From the NCBI RefSeq assembly GCF_016518545.1, contig NZ_JACVTO010000032.1:1-33581 (forward strand): a stretch of DNA of 33,581 nt, read 5' to 3'. Position numbers and translations under genes: made by a program. This DNA is from Pseudomonas sp. S30 (GTDB lineage: Bacteria; Pseudomonadota; Gammaproteobacteria; Pseudomonadales; Pseudomonadaceae). Below the pieces are notes generated by a model. The model saw nothing but the letters and a program-made list of their open reading frames with translations, searched no databases and was not told the origin of the DNA. This document shows positions 8,810-16,227 of this stretch, one piece after another; the stretch's first letter is position 1, and every line of letters begins with the position of its first letter.

Positions 8810-8875
8810 GGTCGAATTCTCATTGTTGTCGTTGTCGAGAACACCTGGCGGGCCGCGTGCAGCCCGCCGCTTGCA

Positions 8876-10231
8876 TCAGCGCGGCACGCGGCCTTGGCGC
8901 TCCAATGCGCGGTCGACCATCTGCGGTGCCAGGCCCAGGTAATTGGCCGGATCGGTCAGGCGCTCGAGTTCGGCGCGGGGCAGGCGGGCACTGACGTCGG
9001 CATCGCGCAACAGGGCGTCGAGCAGGCTCACGCCTTCGTCGTTGGCCACCCGGCAGGCGGCGTACACCACGTCGTGGGCCACCTGGCGACCCAACTCCGG
9101 CGCCAGGCCCATCATCACCGCCTCGGCGACGATCAACCCGCGGGTCATGTCCAGGTTCTGGCGCATGCGCTCGGTGCGCACTTCCAGGCCGGCGAGCATG
9201 AACCTGGCCTGGCCCAGCGAGGCGGCGGTGAGGGCGAACGCCTCGGGAATGGCGATCCACTCGGCCTGCCAGGGGCCGGTGGAGCGCTCGAAGTCCTGGA
9301 TCATCGCATCGAGCATCAGCCCGGCCTGCTGGCGCACGCCCTTGGCGGCGGCATACATCAGCTCGCAGGAGATGGGGTTGCGTTTCTGCGGCATGGTGCT
9401 GCTGGCGCCGCGGCCCTTGACGAAGGGCTCGTAGGCTTCGCCCAGCTCGCTGGTCATCATCATCATCACATCCAGCGCCACCTTGCCCAGCGAACCGCTG
9501 ACCAGGCCGAGGAAGTTCAGGGTCTCGGCCAGCCCGTCGCGGGCCACGTGCCAGGTGGCCTGGGGCACGCCCAGGCCCAGCTCGGCCATCAGCGCCTGCT
9601 GAACCTCCAGGCCTTTTTCGCCCAGCGAGGCGAGTGTGCCGGCGGCACCGGCGAACTGGCCCACTTCGACCCGCGGGCGAAGCTCCACCAGGCGCTCGGC
9701 GTGGCGGTCGAACATGCTCAGCCAGACCGCGCACTTGTAGCCGAAGGTGATCGGCAGGGCATGCTGCAAGTGCGTGCGACCGGCCATGGGCGTGTCGCGG
9801 TAGCGCTGTGCGAGCCCGGCGAGCAGGCCGCGCACGGCCTGGATGTCGCGCTCGACGATGGCCAGCGCGGCGCGCACCTGCAACACCACGGCGGTGTCCA
9901 TGATGTCCTGGGTGGTGGCGCCCCAGTGCACGTAGCGGCCCGCTTCCCCGCAGATGCTGGACAACTGCTCCACCAGCGGCAGGATCGGGTAGCCGACGAT
10001 CTCGGTTTCGTGCTGCATCAACGCAAGGTCCAGGGAAGCGTAGCGAGCGTTGGCAGCGATCTGCTCGGCGGCGGCATTTGGAATCACGCCGCAGCGGGCT
10101 TCGGCGCGCGCCAGGGCGATCTCGACTTCGATGTAACGCTCGATCAGCGCCCGGTCCGAGAACACTTCACGCATTTCGGCCGTGCCGAACATGTCGCGGA
10201 ACAGGGCGGAGTCGAAGACGGTGGTGGACAT
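8876..10231 (-). CDS. Fumarase/aspartase-superfamily lyase, PcaB/PurB-like branch
   Basis: This 451-residue cytoplasmic enzyme has the three conserved regions of the superfamily: YVHWGATTQDIMDT, AGRTHLQHALPITFG with the conserved His, and the signature GASSTMPQKRNP. The pattern (HWGATTQD, KRNP) is that of 3-carboxy-cis,cis-muconate cycloisomerases and adenylosuccinate lyases. No other protocatechuate or purine gene is nearby, so PcaB or PurB function is doubtful. Placed with a carrier and a fumarase, it more likely cleaves an N- or C-substituted succinate to release fumarate; that is inference. I chose the ATG at 10231 because AAGGATC precedes it. An in-frame ATG at 10255 would place eight more residues inside the operator region. 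It is the first gene of the operon and is divergent from the GntR regulator. Confidence 0.75.
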   Translation of the reverse strand: MSTTVFDSALFRDMFGTAEMREVFSDRALIERYIEVEIALARAEARCGVIPNAAAEQIAANARYASLDLALMQHETEIVGYPILPLVEQLSSICGEAGRYVHWGATTQDIMDTAVVLQVRAALAIVERDIQAVRGLLAGLAQRYRDTPMAGRTHLQHALPITFGYKCAVWLSMFDRHAERLVELRPRVEVGQFAGAAGTLASLGEKGLEVQQALMAELGLGVPQATWHVARDGLAETLNFLGLVSGSLGKVALDVMMMMTSELGEAYEPFVKGRGASSTMPQKRNPISCELMYAAAKGVRQQAGLMLDAMIQDFERSTGPWQAEWIAIPEAFALTAASLGQARFMLAGLEVRTERMRQNLDMTRGLIVAEAVMMGLAPELGRQVAHDVVYAACRVANDEGVSLLDALLRDADVSARLPRAELERLTDPANYLGLAPQMVDRALERQGRVPR

Positions 10232-10244
10232 GGCGGATCCTTTA

Positions 10245-10296
10245 TTGTTCGTCATTTGTTCGATTTAACTCGAACTTAATTAATACATCCGAACAA
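10245..10296. promoter_or_regulatory. Putative operator cluster for the divergent GntR regulator
   Basis: The short divergent intergenic region holds four copies of one half-site: TTGTTCG at 10245-10251 and 10256-10262, and the reverse orientation CGAAC at 10271-10275 and CGAACAA at 10290-10296. The central pair forms a dyad GTTCGA-N6-TCGAAC at 10258-10275. The stretch is AT-rich compared with its surroundings and sits exactly where both promoters must lie. Binding by the adjacent regulator is inferred from position and symmetry. Confidence 0.6.
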
Positions 10297-10356
10297 AATG
10301 GTCTGCCACATTTGATACACTGTCAACCCTCCTCCGTCCCCGAACATGAGCCGTCA

Positions 10357-11091
10357 ATGAGCACCCGTGGCCGCTACACCGACATCGCCCAAGACCTCAC
10401 CGACAAGATCGCCCGCGGCGATCATCCGGTCGGCTCGCTGCTGCCCACCGAGCTGGAACTGTGCGAGTTGTACGGGGTAGGGCGGCACACGGTGCGTGTG
10501 GCCATCGACCGCCTGCAAGGCCAGGGCATGGTCTCGCGGCGACGCAAGGTGGGCACACGGGTCGAGGCGGCGGCGCCGCGCAGCGGCTATTCCCAGGCCA
10601 TCGACTCGATCACCGACCTGGTCCAGGTGGCCGAGTCGCACGTGCGGGAGATCCAGGGCGTGCGTCATTTCGTGGCCGACATCGCCCTGGCCAAGCGCCT
10701 GGGACTCACTCCGGGCGGGCATTACTTCTGTGTGTCGAGCATCAAGGTGGAAAGCGGTGAGCGGCGTCATCCGCTGTGCTGGACCGACGTGTACGCCGAG
10801 CAGCGTTTCGCCAGCGTGGTGGCCGAGGCCGAGGCGCATCCAGGCGAGCTGATCGCGGCGCTGATCGGCAAGGCCTTCGCCCGCAGCATCGAGTCGGTGG
10901 ATCAGGAGGTGAGCCCGGTGCAGCTCTCGGCGCCCTTGTGCGCGAGCCTGGGAGCGCCGAGCGGCGACCTGGGGCTGAACATCATCCGCCAGTATCGCGA
11001 TCAGGACGGCGAGATCATTTCAGTGTCCGAGACCGTCTATCCGCGTGACCGCTTCACCCTGGTGATGCGCATGACCCGCGCCCGGCACTGA
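10357..11091 (+). CDS. GntR-family regulator, HutC/UTRA subfamily
   Basis: A 244-residue transcription factor with an N-terminal winged helix (about residues 1-72: YTDIAQDLTDKIARGDHPVGSLLPTE, ELCELYGVGRHTVRVAIDRLQGQGMVSRR) and a C-terminal UTRA effector-binding domain (about 85-240), typical of HutC-type regulators. These bind a pathway substrate or intermediate and usually act as repressors. I chose the ATG at 10357 because MSTRGRYTDIAQ is a normal GntR start; the open frame extends upstream only into the operator and the lyase gene. It is divergent from the lyase-carrier-fumarase operon and most likely controls it through the half-sites at 10245-10296. The downstream AraC-type gene converges with only 10 bases between stop codons. 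Confidence 0.85.
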   Translation: MSTRGRYTDIAQDLTDKIARGDHPVGSLLPTELELCELYGVGRHTVRVAIDRLQGQGMVSRRRKVGTRVEAAAPRSGYSQAIDSITDLVQVAESHVREIQGVRHFVADIALAKRLGLTPGGHYFCVSSIKVESGERRHPLCWTDVYAEQRFASVVAEAEAHPGELIAALIGKAFARSIESVDQEVSPVQLSAPLCASLGAPSGDLGLNIIRQYRDQDGEIISVSETVYPRDRFTLVMRMTRARH

Positions 11092-11101
11092 GCGACACGC
11101 T

Positions 11102-12046
11102 TCACGCCATGCCCGGCGGGTGGCCGTGATAGGCCTTGTAGGCGTTGCTGAAATTGGCCGGGTTGGCATAGCCCAGGCGATAGGCGATCTGCGCCACCTG
11201 CCACTTGCGTTGCAGCAGCAGCGTGCGCGCCAGCTCCATGCGCTGCTGGCGCAGGTACTGCAGCATCGATTGCCCGAACACCTTGGCGAAGGCGCGGCGC
11301 AGGGTGGTTTCGCCTACCCCCAGGTGCCGCGCCAGGTCCAGTACGGTGGGCGGTTCGGCCAACTGCGCATCGAGCAGGCGCCGCGCCTCGTGGGCCAGGT
11401 CCAGTTGCCCACGCACGGCCTCGTCGGCCGGTGCCGTGCGCCCAGCCACGTGAGCCGCCAGTTCCACCAGCACCGCCAGGCTCAGGCTTTCCTGATGCAG
11501 GCGCTTGAGCGGGCCGTGGTACGGCGAGTGGTAGAGCTGTTCGAGCAGCCGGCCGACGATGGGGCAGGTGGGCAGGGCGGCGAAGGTCATGCCGTCGTCG
11601 AGCAGCTCCACCAGCGCGCGAAGGCTCGGGTCTTCATCGGCCAGTTCGCGCAGGTAGCCACCGGCCACGCGCAGCCCGGCCATGCGCGCATGGCTGCCCG
11701 CCGCCAGGGTATCGACCGCCTGCATGCGCTCGCCCAGGCCCAGTACGTGCGGCGTTCCGGTGGTGTAGCTGTTGAGCCGACCGTCGATGCGGTGCTGCCA
11801 CTGGCCGTCCAGCACCTGGACCACGCACAGGCTGTCCGGCAGCACCTTCTCGATGCGCAGCGGCTCGGGGAACTGCAGGTCGCAGTCGAAGTACTGCAGG
11901 TGCTCGCGCACCGTGTGCGCATGGTAGTGGCCGATGGCGCTGCCCATGACCTGCGCCGCCCGCCGATCGAACACGCCGGCCTGCGCCAGGGATGACGGGC
12001 TGTCGAAGCTGAAGTGAGTGTCCAGGTACGGGTTCAGGTGGTCCAT
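11102..12046 (-). CDS. AraC-family transcriptional regulator
   Basis: A 314-residue regulator with an unassigned N-terminal sensor domain and a C-terminal double helix-turn-helix (about residues 215-314). The first helix pair is VLDLARHLGVGETTLRRAFAKVFG and the second QVAQIAYRLGYANPANFSNAYKAYHGHPP, which matches the AraC signature and is most like the PchR-type branch. I chose the ATG at 12046 (MDHLNPYLDTHF…); an in-frame GTG at 12106 is an alternative. The Shine-Dalgarno upstream of either is weak. It is divergent from the six-gene membrane/M48 operon, which makes it the obvious candidate regulator of that operon, but no operator could be identified. The ligand is unknown. Confidence 0.85.
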   Translation of the reverse strand: MDHLNPYLDTHFSFDSPSSLAQAGVFDRRAAQVMGSAIGHYHAHTVREHLQYFDCDLQFPEPLRIEKVLPDSLCVVQVLDGQWQHRIDGRLNSYTTGTPHVLGLGERMQAVDTLAAGSHARMAGLRVAGGYLRELADEDPSLRALVELLDDGMTFAALPTCPIVGRLLEQLYHSPYHGPLKRLHQESLSLAVLVELAAHVAGRTAPADEAVRGQLDLAHEARRLLDAQLAEPPTVLDLARHLGVGETTLRRAFAKVFGQSMLQYLRQQRMELARTLLLQRKWQVAQIAYRLGYANPANFSNAYKAYHGHPPGMA

Positions 12047-12226
12047 GGTGCATGCGCGTCCGGCAAGGGAGGTGGTCGACGCGGTGCGCCATGTTAACGC
12101 GTCCACATCTTCGACGTCAGCCGTTGTGAATGGCGGGCCGTTAGTTGTGAGAGACGGCCAGATGCCTTGGCAGTTCCCCGAGGGTCCACTTCAATATTGC
12201 ACTTTTGAGCTTCGAGGAACGCAAAC

Positions 12227-12670
12227 ATGCTGACGTATCGCAACTGGGCAGCCGCCCTGGTCGCTTCCGCTGCCCTGTTCATGGGCATGGCCCACGCCGA
12301 GGAACGCCCGCCGGTGGCCGACAAGGTGGTGGCCTATGCCGGCGAGCAAGGCGTGAAGGTGTGGACCCTGCGCATCGGCGAGCGCAGCGCCAACGAGGCG
12401 CTGGTGCAGGTCGAGGGCGTGGACCACGACTGGAACATGCGCATCCAGAAGATGAAGGTCGAGAAGACCGACAAGGCCACCCGCTACTACACCACCGTCG
12501 AGGGCCAGAAGTTCGCCGCCCTGGTGATCCAGGGCTCGGACAGCTGGGCCGCCAGCGAACTGTACCTGCCGGGTGAAGCCCAGGCACTGAAGCTGGGCTA
12601 CTCCCAGGCTTTGTCCGAGCAGGGCAACGCCCAGGCGTTTCTCACCGACTACCTGAACCAGAAGAACTGA
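12227..12670 (+). CDS. Small exported protein of unknown function, first gene of the M48 locus
   Basis: A 147-residue protein with a clear signal peptide (basic start, hydrophobic core AALVASAALFMGM, cleavage after AHA near residue 24), so it should be periplasmic. The mature part is rich in charged residues, with strand-like segments (EALVQVEGVDHDWNMRIQ, ATRYYTTVEGQKFAALVI). It has no cysteine and no motif that I recognise. GAGGAA lies a few bases before the ATG. It is followed after 31 bases by the first of four related membrane proteins, so it is probably in the same operon. It could be a periplasmic partner or substrate of the M48 peptidase complex; that is inference from position only. 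Confidence 0.7.
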   Translation: MLTYRNWAAALVASAALFMGMAHAEERPPVADKVVAYAGEQGVKVWTLRIGERSANEALVQVEGVDHDWNMRIQKMKVEKTDKATRYYTTVEGQKFAALVIQGSDSWAASELYLPGEAQALKLGYSQALSEQGNAQAFLTDYLNQKN

Positions 12671-12701
12671 TCACCACCCCTTTTTGCCGAGAGCCTTGCC
12701 C

Positions 12702-13367
12702 ATGAGCACGCCCGACCAACCCCATTCGCTGAACGCGTTGTCCGATTCGCTCGGCGCCGAATACGACCAATCCCAGGCCGCCCAGCGTGAGCAGGTGATC
12801 GCCGAGTTGCGCCAGATCGTCGAGCAGGTGCCCGAGCAGTTGGAGTTCACCAACAGCCGGCGCTTCAAGATCTGGGGGCCGATCCTGCTGCTGGGCAGCC
12901 TGGCGATCGCCGTGGGTGGGCTGAGCACCGGCAGCAAGGGCTTGATCTGGCTCGGTGTGATCATGGCGGTGCTGTTCGCGGTCATGTCCTGGCAGCACCG
13001 CAATGCTGGCACCCAGGTGTTCATGCGCCTGACCCGTCGTGAGCTGTGGGTCGATACCTTGTCCGCGCCGGTGGACCTGGCGGAGGTCGAGGACATTCTC
13101 GTCAAGGACGAGGGCCAGTTGCTGCTGCAGAAACTCGACCTGAGCGAGGCTGCCGTGCTGCCAACTCACCGCGCCGCGAAATTCCAGCTGTTCGGCAACC
13201 AGGCCATGGCCCTGAACAAGCCGCGCAAGCACATCCGCATTATGTCCGCCGGGCTGATGACCGGCGGGCGTCGGGTGCAGTTCGAGGAAATGGGCGCCCT
13301 GCTGGCGGCCTACCGCGATGCCGCGCGCGCCCAGCGCCAACTGGACCTGTTGCAGCGTCAGGGATGA
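12702..13367 (+). CDS. Two-TM membrane protein, paralogue 1 of the M48 locus
   Basis: A 221-residue protein that I do not recognise. It has an N-terminal soluble helix with LSDSLGAEYDQ (about residues 13-23), two adjacent hydrophobic segments (about 57-74 and 81-98), then a strand-rich domain starting QVFMRLTRRELWVDTLSAP. It ends with a helix ALLAAYRDAARAQRQLDLLQ. The soluble part has the feel of a small bacterial PH-like domain on the cytoplasmic side; this is a guess from pattern. It is strongly similar to the next gene: both contain VPEQ-x-EFTNS, QVFMRLTRRE, WVDTLSAP, IRIMSAGLM and AYRDAA. I chose the ATG at 12702; a TTG at 12684 is less likely. Gaps of 31 and 60 bases to its neighbours suggest co-transcription. 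Confidence 0.75.
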   Translation: MSTPDQPHSLNALSDSLGAEYDQSQAAQREQVIAELRQIVEQVPEQLEFTNSRRFKIWGPILLLGSLAIAVGGLSTGSKGLIWLGVIMAVLFAVMSWQHRNAGTQVFMRLTRRELWVDTLSAPVDLAEVEDILVKDEGQLLLQKLDLSEAAVLPTHRAAKFQLFGNQAMALNKPRKHIRIMSAGLMTGGRRVQFEEMGALLAAYRDAARAQRQLDLLQRQG

Positions 13368-13427
13368 CGCCCGGGCGACCCCGCGTGGGTCGCCATCGCC
13401 CTTATCCGTTCTACAGAGAATCTTGCC

Positions 13428-14078
13428 GTGACCATCCCTGATCGATCCGAGCCATCTGCCTCGAACAGCGCCGCCTATGAACAGTCCCGCGACGGGCAGC
13501 GCGACCGCGTGCTCGCCGCCCTGCGGCAGACCGCCGAGCGGGTGCCCGAGCAGACCGAATTCACCAATTCCAACCGCTACAAGGTCTGGGGGCCGCTGGT
13601 GGCGCTGGCCTCGCTCGGCGGCGTGTTCTTCGGCCTGTCCACTGGCAAGCTGCTCGTCACGCTGTGCGCCGTGGCCCTGGTGCTGTTCGGCGTGACGCTG
13701 TTCTGGCAGCACCGCCACTCGGGCACCCAGGTGTTCATGCGCCTGACCCGCCGCGAAGGCTGGGTCGACACGCTGTCGGCGCCGTTCCAGTTGGCCGATG
13801 TCGAAGACATCGTGGTCAAGGAAGAGGGCCTGATCACCGCCCAGGAGCTGACGATGAGCGGCGATGCCGTCCTGCCGTCCCACCGTGTGCGACACATGGC
13901 GTTCTTCGCCGACCAGGCGGTGGTCGACAAGGACGAGCCGAGCATCCGCATCATGTCCGCCGGCTTGATGAGCAATGGCCGCAAGGTCTCGGCCCGCGAG
14001 ATGGCCACCCTGCTCGAAGCCTACCGTGATGCCGCGTGTGCCCAGCGCCAGCTCGAGATGTTGCAGGCCGATGGATGA
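13428..14078 (+). CDS. Two-TM membrane protein, paralogue 2 of the M48 locus (GTG start)
   Basis: A 216-residue close paralogue of the preceding protein, with about half the residues identical by eye. The order is the same: N-terminal helix, VPEQTEFTNS, TM segments at about 53-70 and 75-93, WQHRHSGTQVFMRLTRRE, WVDTLSAP, IRIMSAGLM and the terminal helix LLEAYRDAACAQRQLEMLQ. The N-terminal SLG-x-E-[YF]-DQ element of paralogues 1 and 4 is replaced by SAAYEQS. The start is a GTG at 13428 and no better ATG exists before the conserved region. The stop overlaps the start of the next gene by eight bases (ATGGATGA), a sign of translational coupling. A recent tandem duplication of paralogue 1 is likely. 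Function is unknown. Confidence 0.75.
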   Translation: MTIPDRSEPSASNSAAYEQSRDGQRDRVLAALRQTAERVPEQTEFTNSNRYKVWGPLVALASLGGVFFGLSTGKLLVTLCAVALVLFGVTLFWQHRHSGTQVFMRLTRREGWVDTLSAPFQLADVEDIVVKEEGLITAQELTMSGDAVLPSHRVRHMAFFADQAVVDKDEPSIRIMSAGLMSNGRKVSAREMATLLEAYRDAACAQRQLEMLQADG

Positions 14079-14733
14079 GGCGGCGCGCGCTGCGCACCTG
14101 GATACCTTGCAGGCTGCGGCCGTAGGCCCGACCGGGCGGGTGGAGGTGCGTGAGCATGCCTTGGGCAAGGCCCTGGCCTGCGCCATTGGCGGTACGTTGG
14201 TGATCGCACTGGGCGTCTGGCTGCTGTGGCTGATGGCGCTGATCGGCGCCTCACCGGCCAGGCCTGCCTTGCTGACCGCCTGGATCGTCGCACTGCTGCT
14301 GGTCGCGGCCGGTGCCGGGCTGCTGTGGCTGGCGGATGCGCTGCGGCGGCGCCATGGCCAGTGCATCCTGGTCCTGACACCCGACAGCGTGACCTTCAGC
14401 AACGCCAACGGGCCGGCACCGCTGCACGGTTTCTCGGGCTTCGAACTGGACCAAGGCTTCGTGCGCCTGCGCCTGACGTACTGGGTGGCGGGCTTCGCCC
14501 AGGCACCGGCCCTGCGACCGCCCTGCTTCAAGTCGCTCAGGGCGCCCGATGCCAGTCCTGTCGCTGGCGGGCTGGGCCTGGACCTGTGGCTGTGCAACGC
14601 GACGGTGGACGGCCAGCGCCTCGAACTGCACGCCCTCAAGGACCTGCTGTACGCCTATCTGGAAGCGGCGCAGGCGCGGCACACCCTGGCCCAGCTTTTT
14701 CCCCAGGTTCAGCGCTACGGCGCTGCACCTTGA
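14071..14733 (+). CDS. Two-TM membrane protein, divergent paralogue 3 of the M48 locus
   Basis: A 220-residue protein with the same architecture but low sequence identity to its neighbours. It has a short N-terminal helix, TM segments at about 34-58 and 65-88, then GQCILVLTPDSVTFSN at the place where paralogues 1 and 2 have TQVFMRLTRRELWVDT. A strand-rich region follows, then a terminal helix LKDLLYAYLEAAQARHTLAQLF. The ATG at 14071 overlaps the previous stop. The open frame extends upstream only inside the previous gene. Position, overlap and shared layout argue that it is a partner subunit and not an unrelated gene. Function is unknown. Confidence 0.7.
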   Translation: MDEAARAAHLDTLQAAAVGPTGRVEVREHALGKALACAIGGTLVIALGVWLLWLMALIGASPARPALLTAWIVALLLVAAGAGLLWLADALRRRHGQCILVLTPDSVTFSNANGPAPLHGFSGFELDQGFVRLRLTYWVAGFAQAPALRPPCFKSLRAPDASPVAGGLGLDLWLCNATVDGQRLELHALKDLLYAYLEAAQARHTLAQLFPQVQRYGAAP

Positions 14734-14756
14734 CCTTCATGTCGACTCATCCGGTC

Positions 14757-14761
14757 GGGAG
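14757..14761 (+). promoter_or_regulatory. Ribosome binding site that supports the TTG start of the M48 gene
   Basis: GGGAG lies eight bases before the TTG at 14770. No in-frame ATG occurs between the previous gene's stop codon and the first membrane segment, so this site decides the start. Confidence 0.5.
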
Positions 14762-14769
14762 ACACCTTC

Positions 14770-16227
14770 TTGAATCTGACCAAGCGTGTGTGGTGGGCAT
14801 TGCCCGTGATCCTGCTGCCCCTGTTGCTGATGGCCTGGACGTCCCAGCAAGCCTGGCGGGCCAACCGCGATCTACAGACCGCCGACATCATGCGCCAGTG
14901 GATCGACGCGCCTGACGACGCCTTGCTCGCGCAGCTGTCGGCGCGCGAACGCAATGAAGTGATCCGCCCGGAGGACCGCGCCCGGGACTTCCAGCGACAG
15001 ATCGATCAGGTCGACGCCGACGCCGGGTCCCTGCACCTGCGTGCGTTGCTGGGCGAGCTGGCCTACTGGCTGGCCGTCGCGGCGCTGCTGGCCGGCATCG
15101 GCACCTGGCTGAAGATCCGCATCGATGCCTGGCGAGCACGGCTGTCCCAGGCGTTCCTGGAGCAGCGGCTGGCCCGCAGTTGGCACGTGCTGGGGCGTTG
15201 CCTGATCGGCTACACCGGCCTGCTGGTCGCCTCGCTGGGGCTGGCGCTGCTGTACGAGATCAGTTGGGGCTACAGCAACTTCAGGCAAGGCGGGCTGAGC
15301 GCGCTGATCATCGTGCTGTCGATGGTGTCGATGATCTGTGCCGGCGTGGTGATGATCGACCGCCTGCGGCGGCAGTGGACACTGCTGGAGTCGCCCTCGT
15401 CGAGTTTCTTGGGGCGCACGCTGAGCCAGGAGCAGGCCCCGGCGGTGTGGGCATGGGTGCGTGGCCTGGCCGAACAGGTCGGAGCGCCGACGCCGGATCA
15501 TCTTGTCGTGGGGCTGGACCAGTCGTTCTTCGTCACCAGTGTGCCGGTGCTGCTGCAACCCTCGGGGCAGGCGCTGCAAGGGCGCACGCTGTACCTGCCG
15601 CTCACTGCCCTGTGCGCGCTGAGCCAGGCCGAGACCGCCGCGGTGATCGGCCACGAGCTGGGACATTTCCGCTCCCAGGACACCGAGCGCAGCAGTGAAT
15701 TGGCCGCGCACTTCAGCCTGATGTGCGCGCATTACGCCCACCTGACCGACAACGACGGCCCTCCACCCTGGCTGGAGCGGCCGGCGCTGTGGATGGCCGG
15801 GCAGTTCCTCCAGCAGTTCGAGCGTGCGGTGCAGCACTGGAGCCGCGCCCAGGAACTGGAGGCCGACCGTGTCGGCGCGCAGGTGAGCGGGCCGCAGGTG
15901 TTCTGCCAGGCTTTGCTGCGCGTGATCGCCCTGGACCAGGCGCTGGAGCCGATGCTGGCGTCGCGGGGTGGGACGAACGTGTTGCAGGCGTGGCAGGAAC
16001 ACCTGCGCCTGCATCCACTGGTACTGGACGAGCCGGTGCTGCAACAGGCCCTGGCGCATCCGTTCGACAGCCACCCGCCGACCGCCCTGCGCCTGCGCCA
16101 GCTCCGTGTCGAGCCAGACGGCGAACTGCTGGCGGCCGCCACCCGCATACCCAGCGACAACGACCGGCACTGGTTCGAGAGCCTGTTGGGCGCCTCCCAC
16201 ACCCCCACTCAAGGAGCACGCGCATGA
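14770..16227 (+). CDS. M48-family membrane metallopeptidase (TTG start)
   Basis: A 485-residue inner-membrane zinc peptidase of the HtpX/Ste24 class. The zinc motif HELGH is at residues 295-299, and the third ligand is Glu362 in ELEADRVG, so the active site is complete. Four hydrophobic segments precede it (about 8-24, 95-115, 138-160 and 172-190), and a helical C-terminal domain follows. The start appears to be a TTG at 14770: GGGAG at 14757-14761 stands 8 bases before it, and the nearby ATG at 14739 is out of frame. The stop overlaps the ATG of the next gene (ATGA), so translation is coupled. Family members degrade or trim membrane proteins. Here the close partners are four related two-TM proteins and an exported protein, a setting that I do not know from described M48 systems. 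Confidence 0.85.
   Translation: MNLTKRVWWALPVILLPLLLMAWTSQQAWRANRDLQTADIMRQWIDAPDDALLAQLSARERNEVIRPEDRARDFQRQIDQVDADAGSLHLRALLGELAYWLAVAALLAGIGTWLKIRIDAWRARLSQAFLEQRLARSWHVLGRCLIGYTGLLVASLGLALLYEISWGYSNFRQGGLSALIIVLSMVSMICAGVVMIDRLRRQWTLLESPSSSFLGRTLSQEQAPAVWAWVRGLAEQVGAPTPDHLVVGLDQSFFVTSVPVLLQPSGQALQGRTLYLPLTALCALSQAETAAVIGHELGHFRSQDTERSSELAAHFSLMCAHYAHLTDNDGPPPWLERPALWMAGQFLQQFERAVQHWSRAQELEADRVGAQVSGPQVFCQALLRVIALDQALEPMLASRGGTNVLQAWQEHLRLHPLVLDEPVLQQALAHPFDSHPPTALRLRQLRVEPDGELLAAATRIPSDNDRHWFESLLGASHTPTQGARA

Noticed and set aside
8876..10231. Naming the lyase as PcaB or PurB
   Set aside because: Sequence motifs fit the branch, but no pathway partners are present, and the carrier and fumarase beside it point to another substrate.
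6680..10279. A 1199-codon open frame on the plus strand opposite the fumarase, carrier and lyase genes
   Set aside because: It is rich in His, Gln, Gly and Ala with no domain pattern and lies exactly antisense to three clear genes. High third-position GC removes stop codons on the opposite strand, so this is a shadow.
12642..14639. A 665-codon open frame on the minus strand across the two-TM paralogues
   Set aside because: Same antisense effect; its composition repeats because the genes beneath are paralogues. No ribosome binding site or domain was seen.
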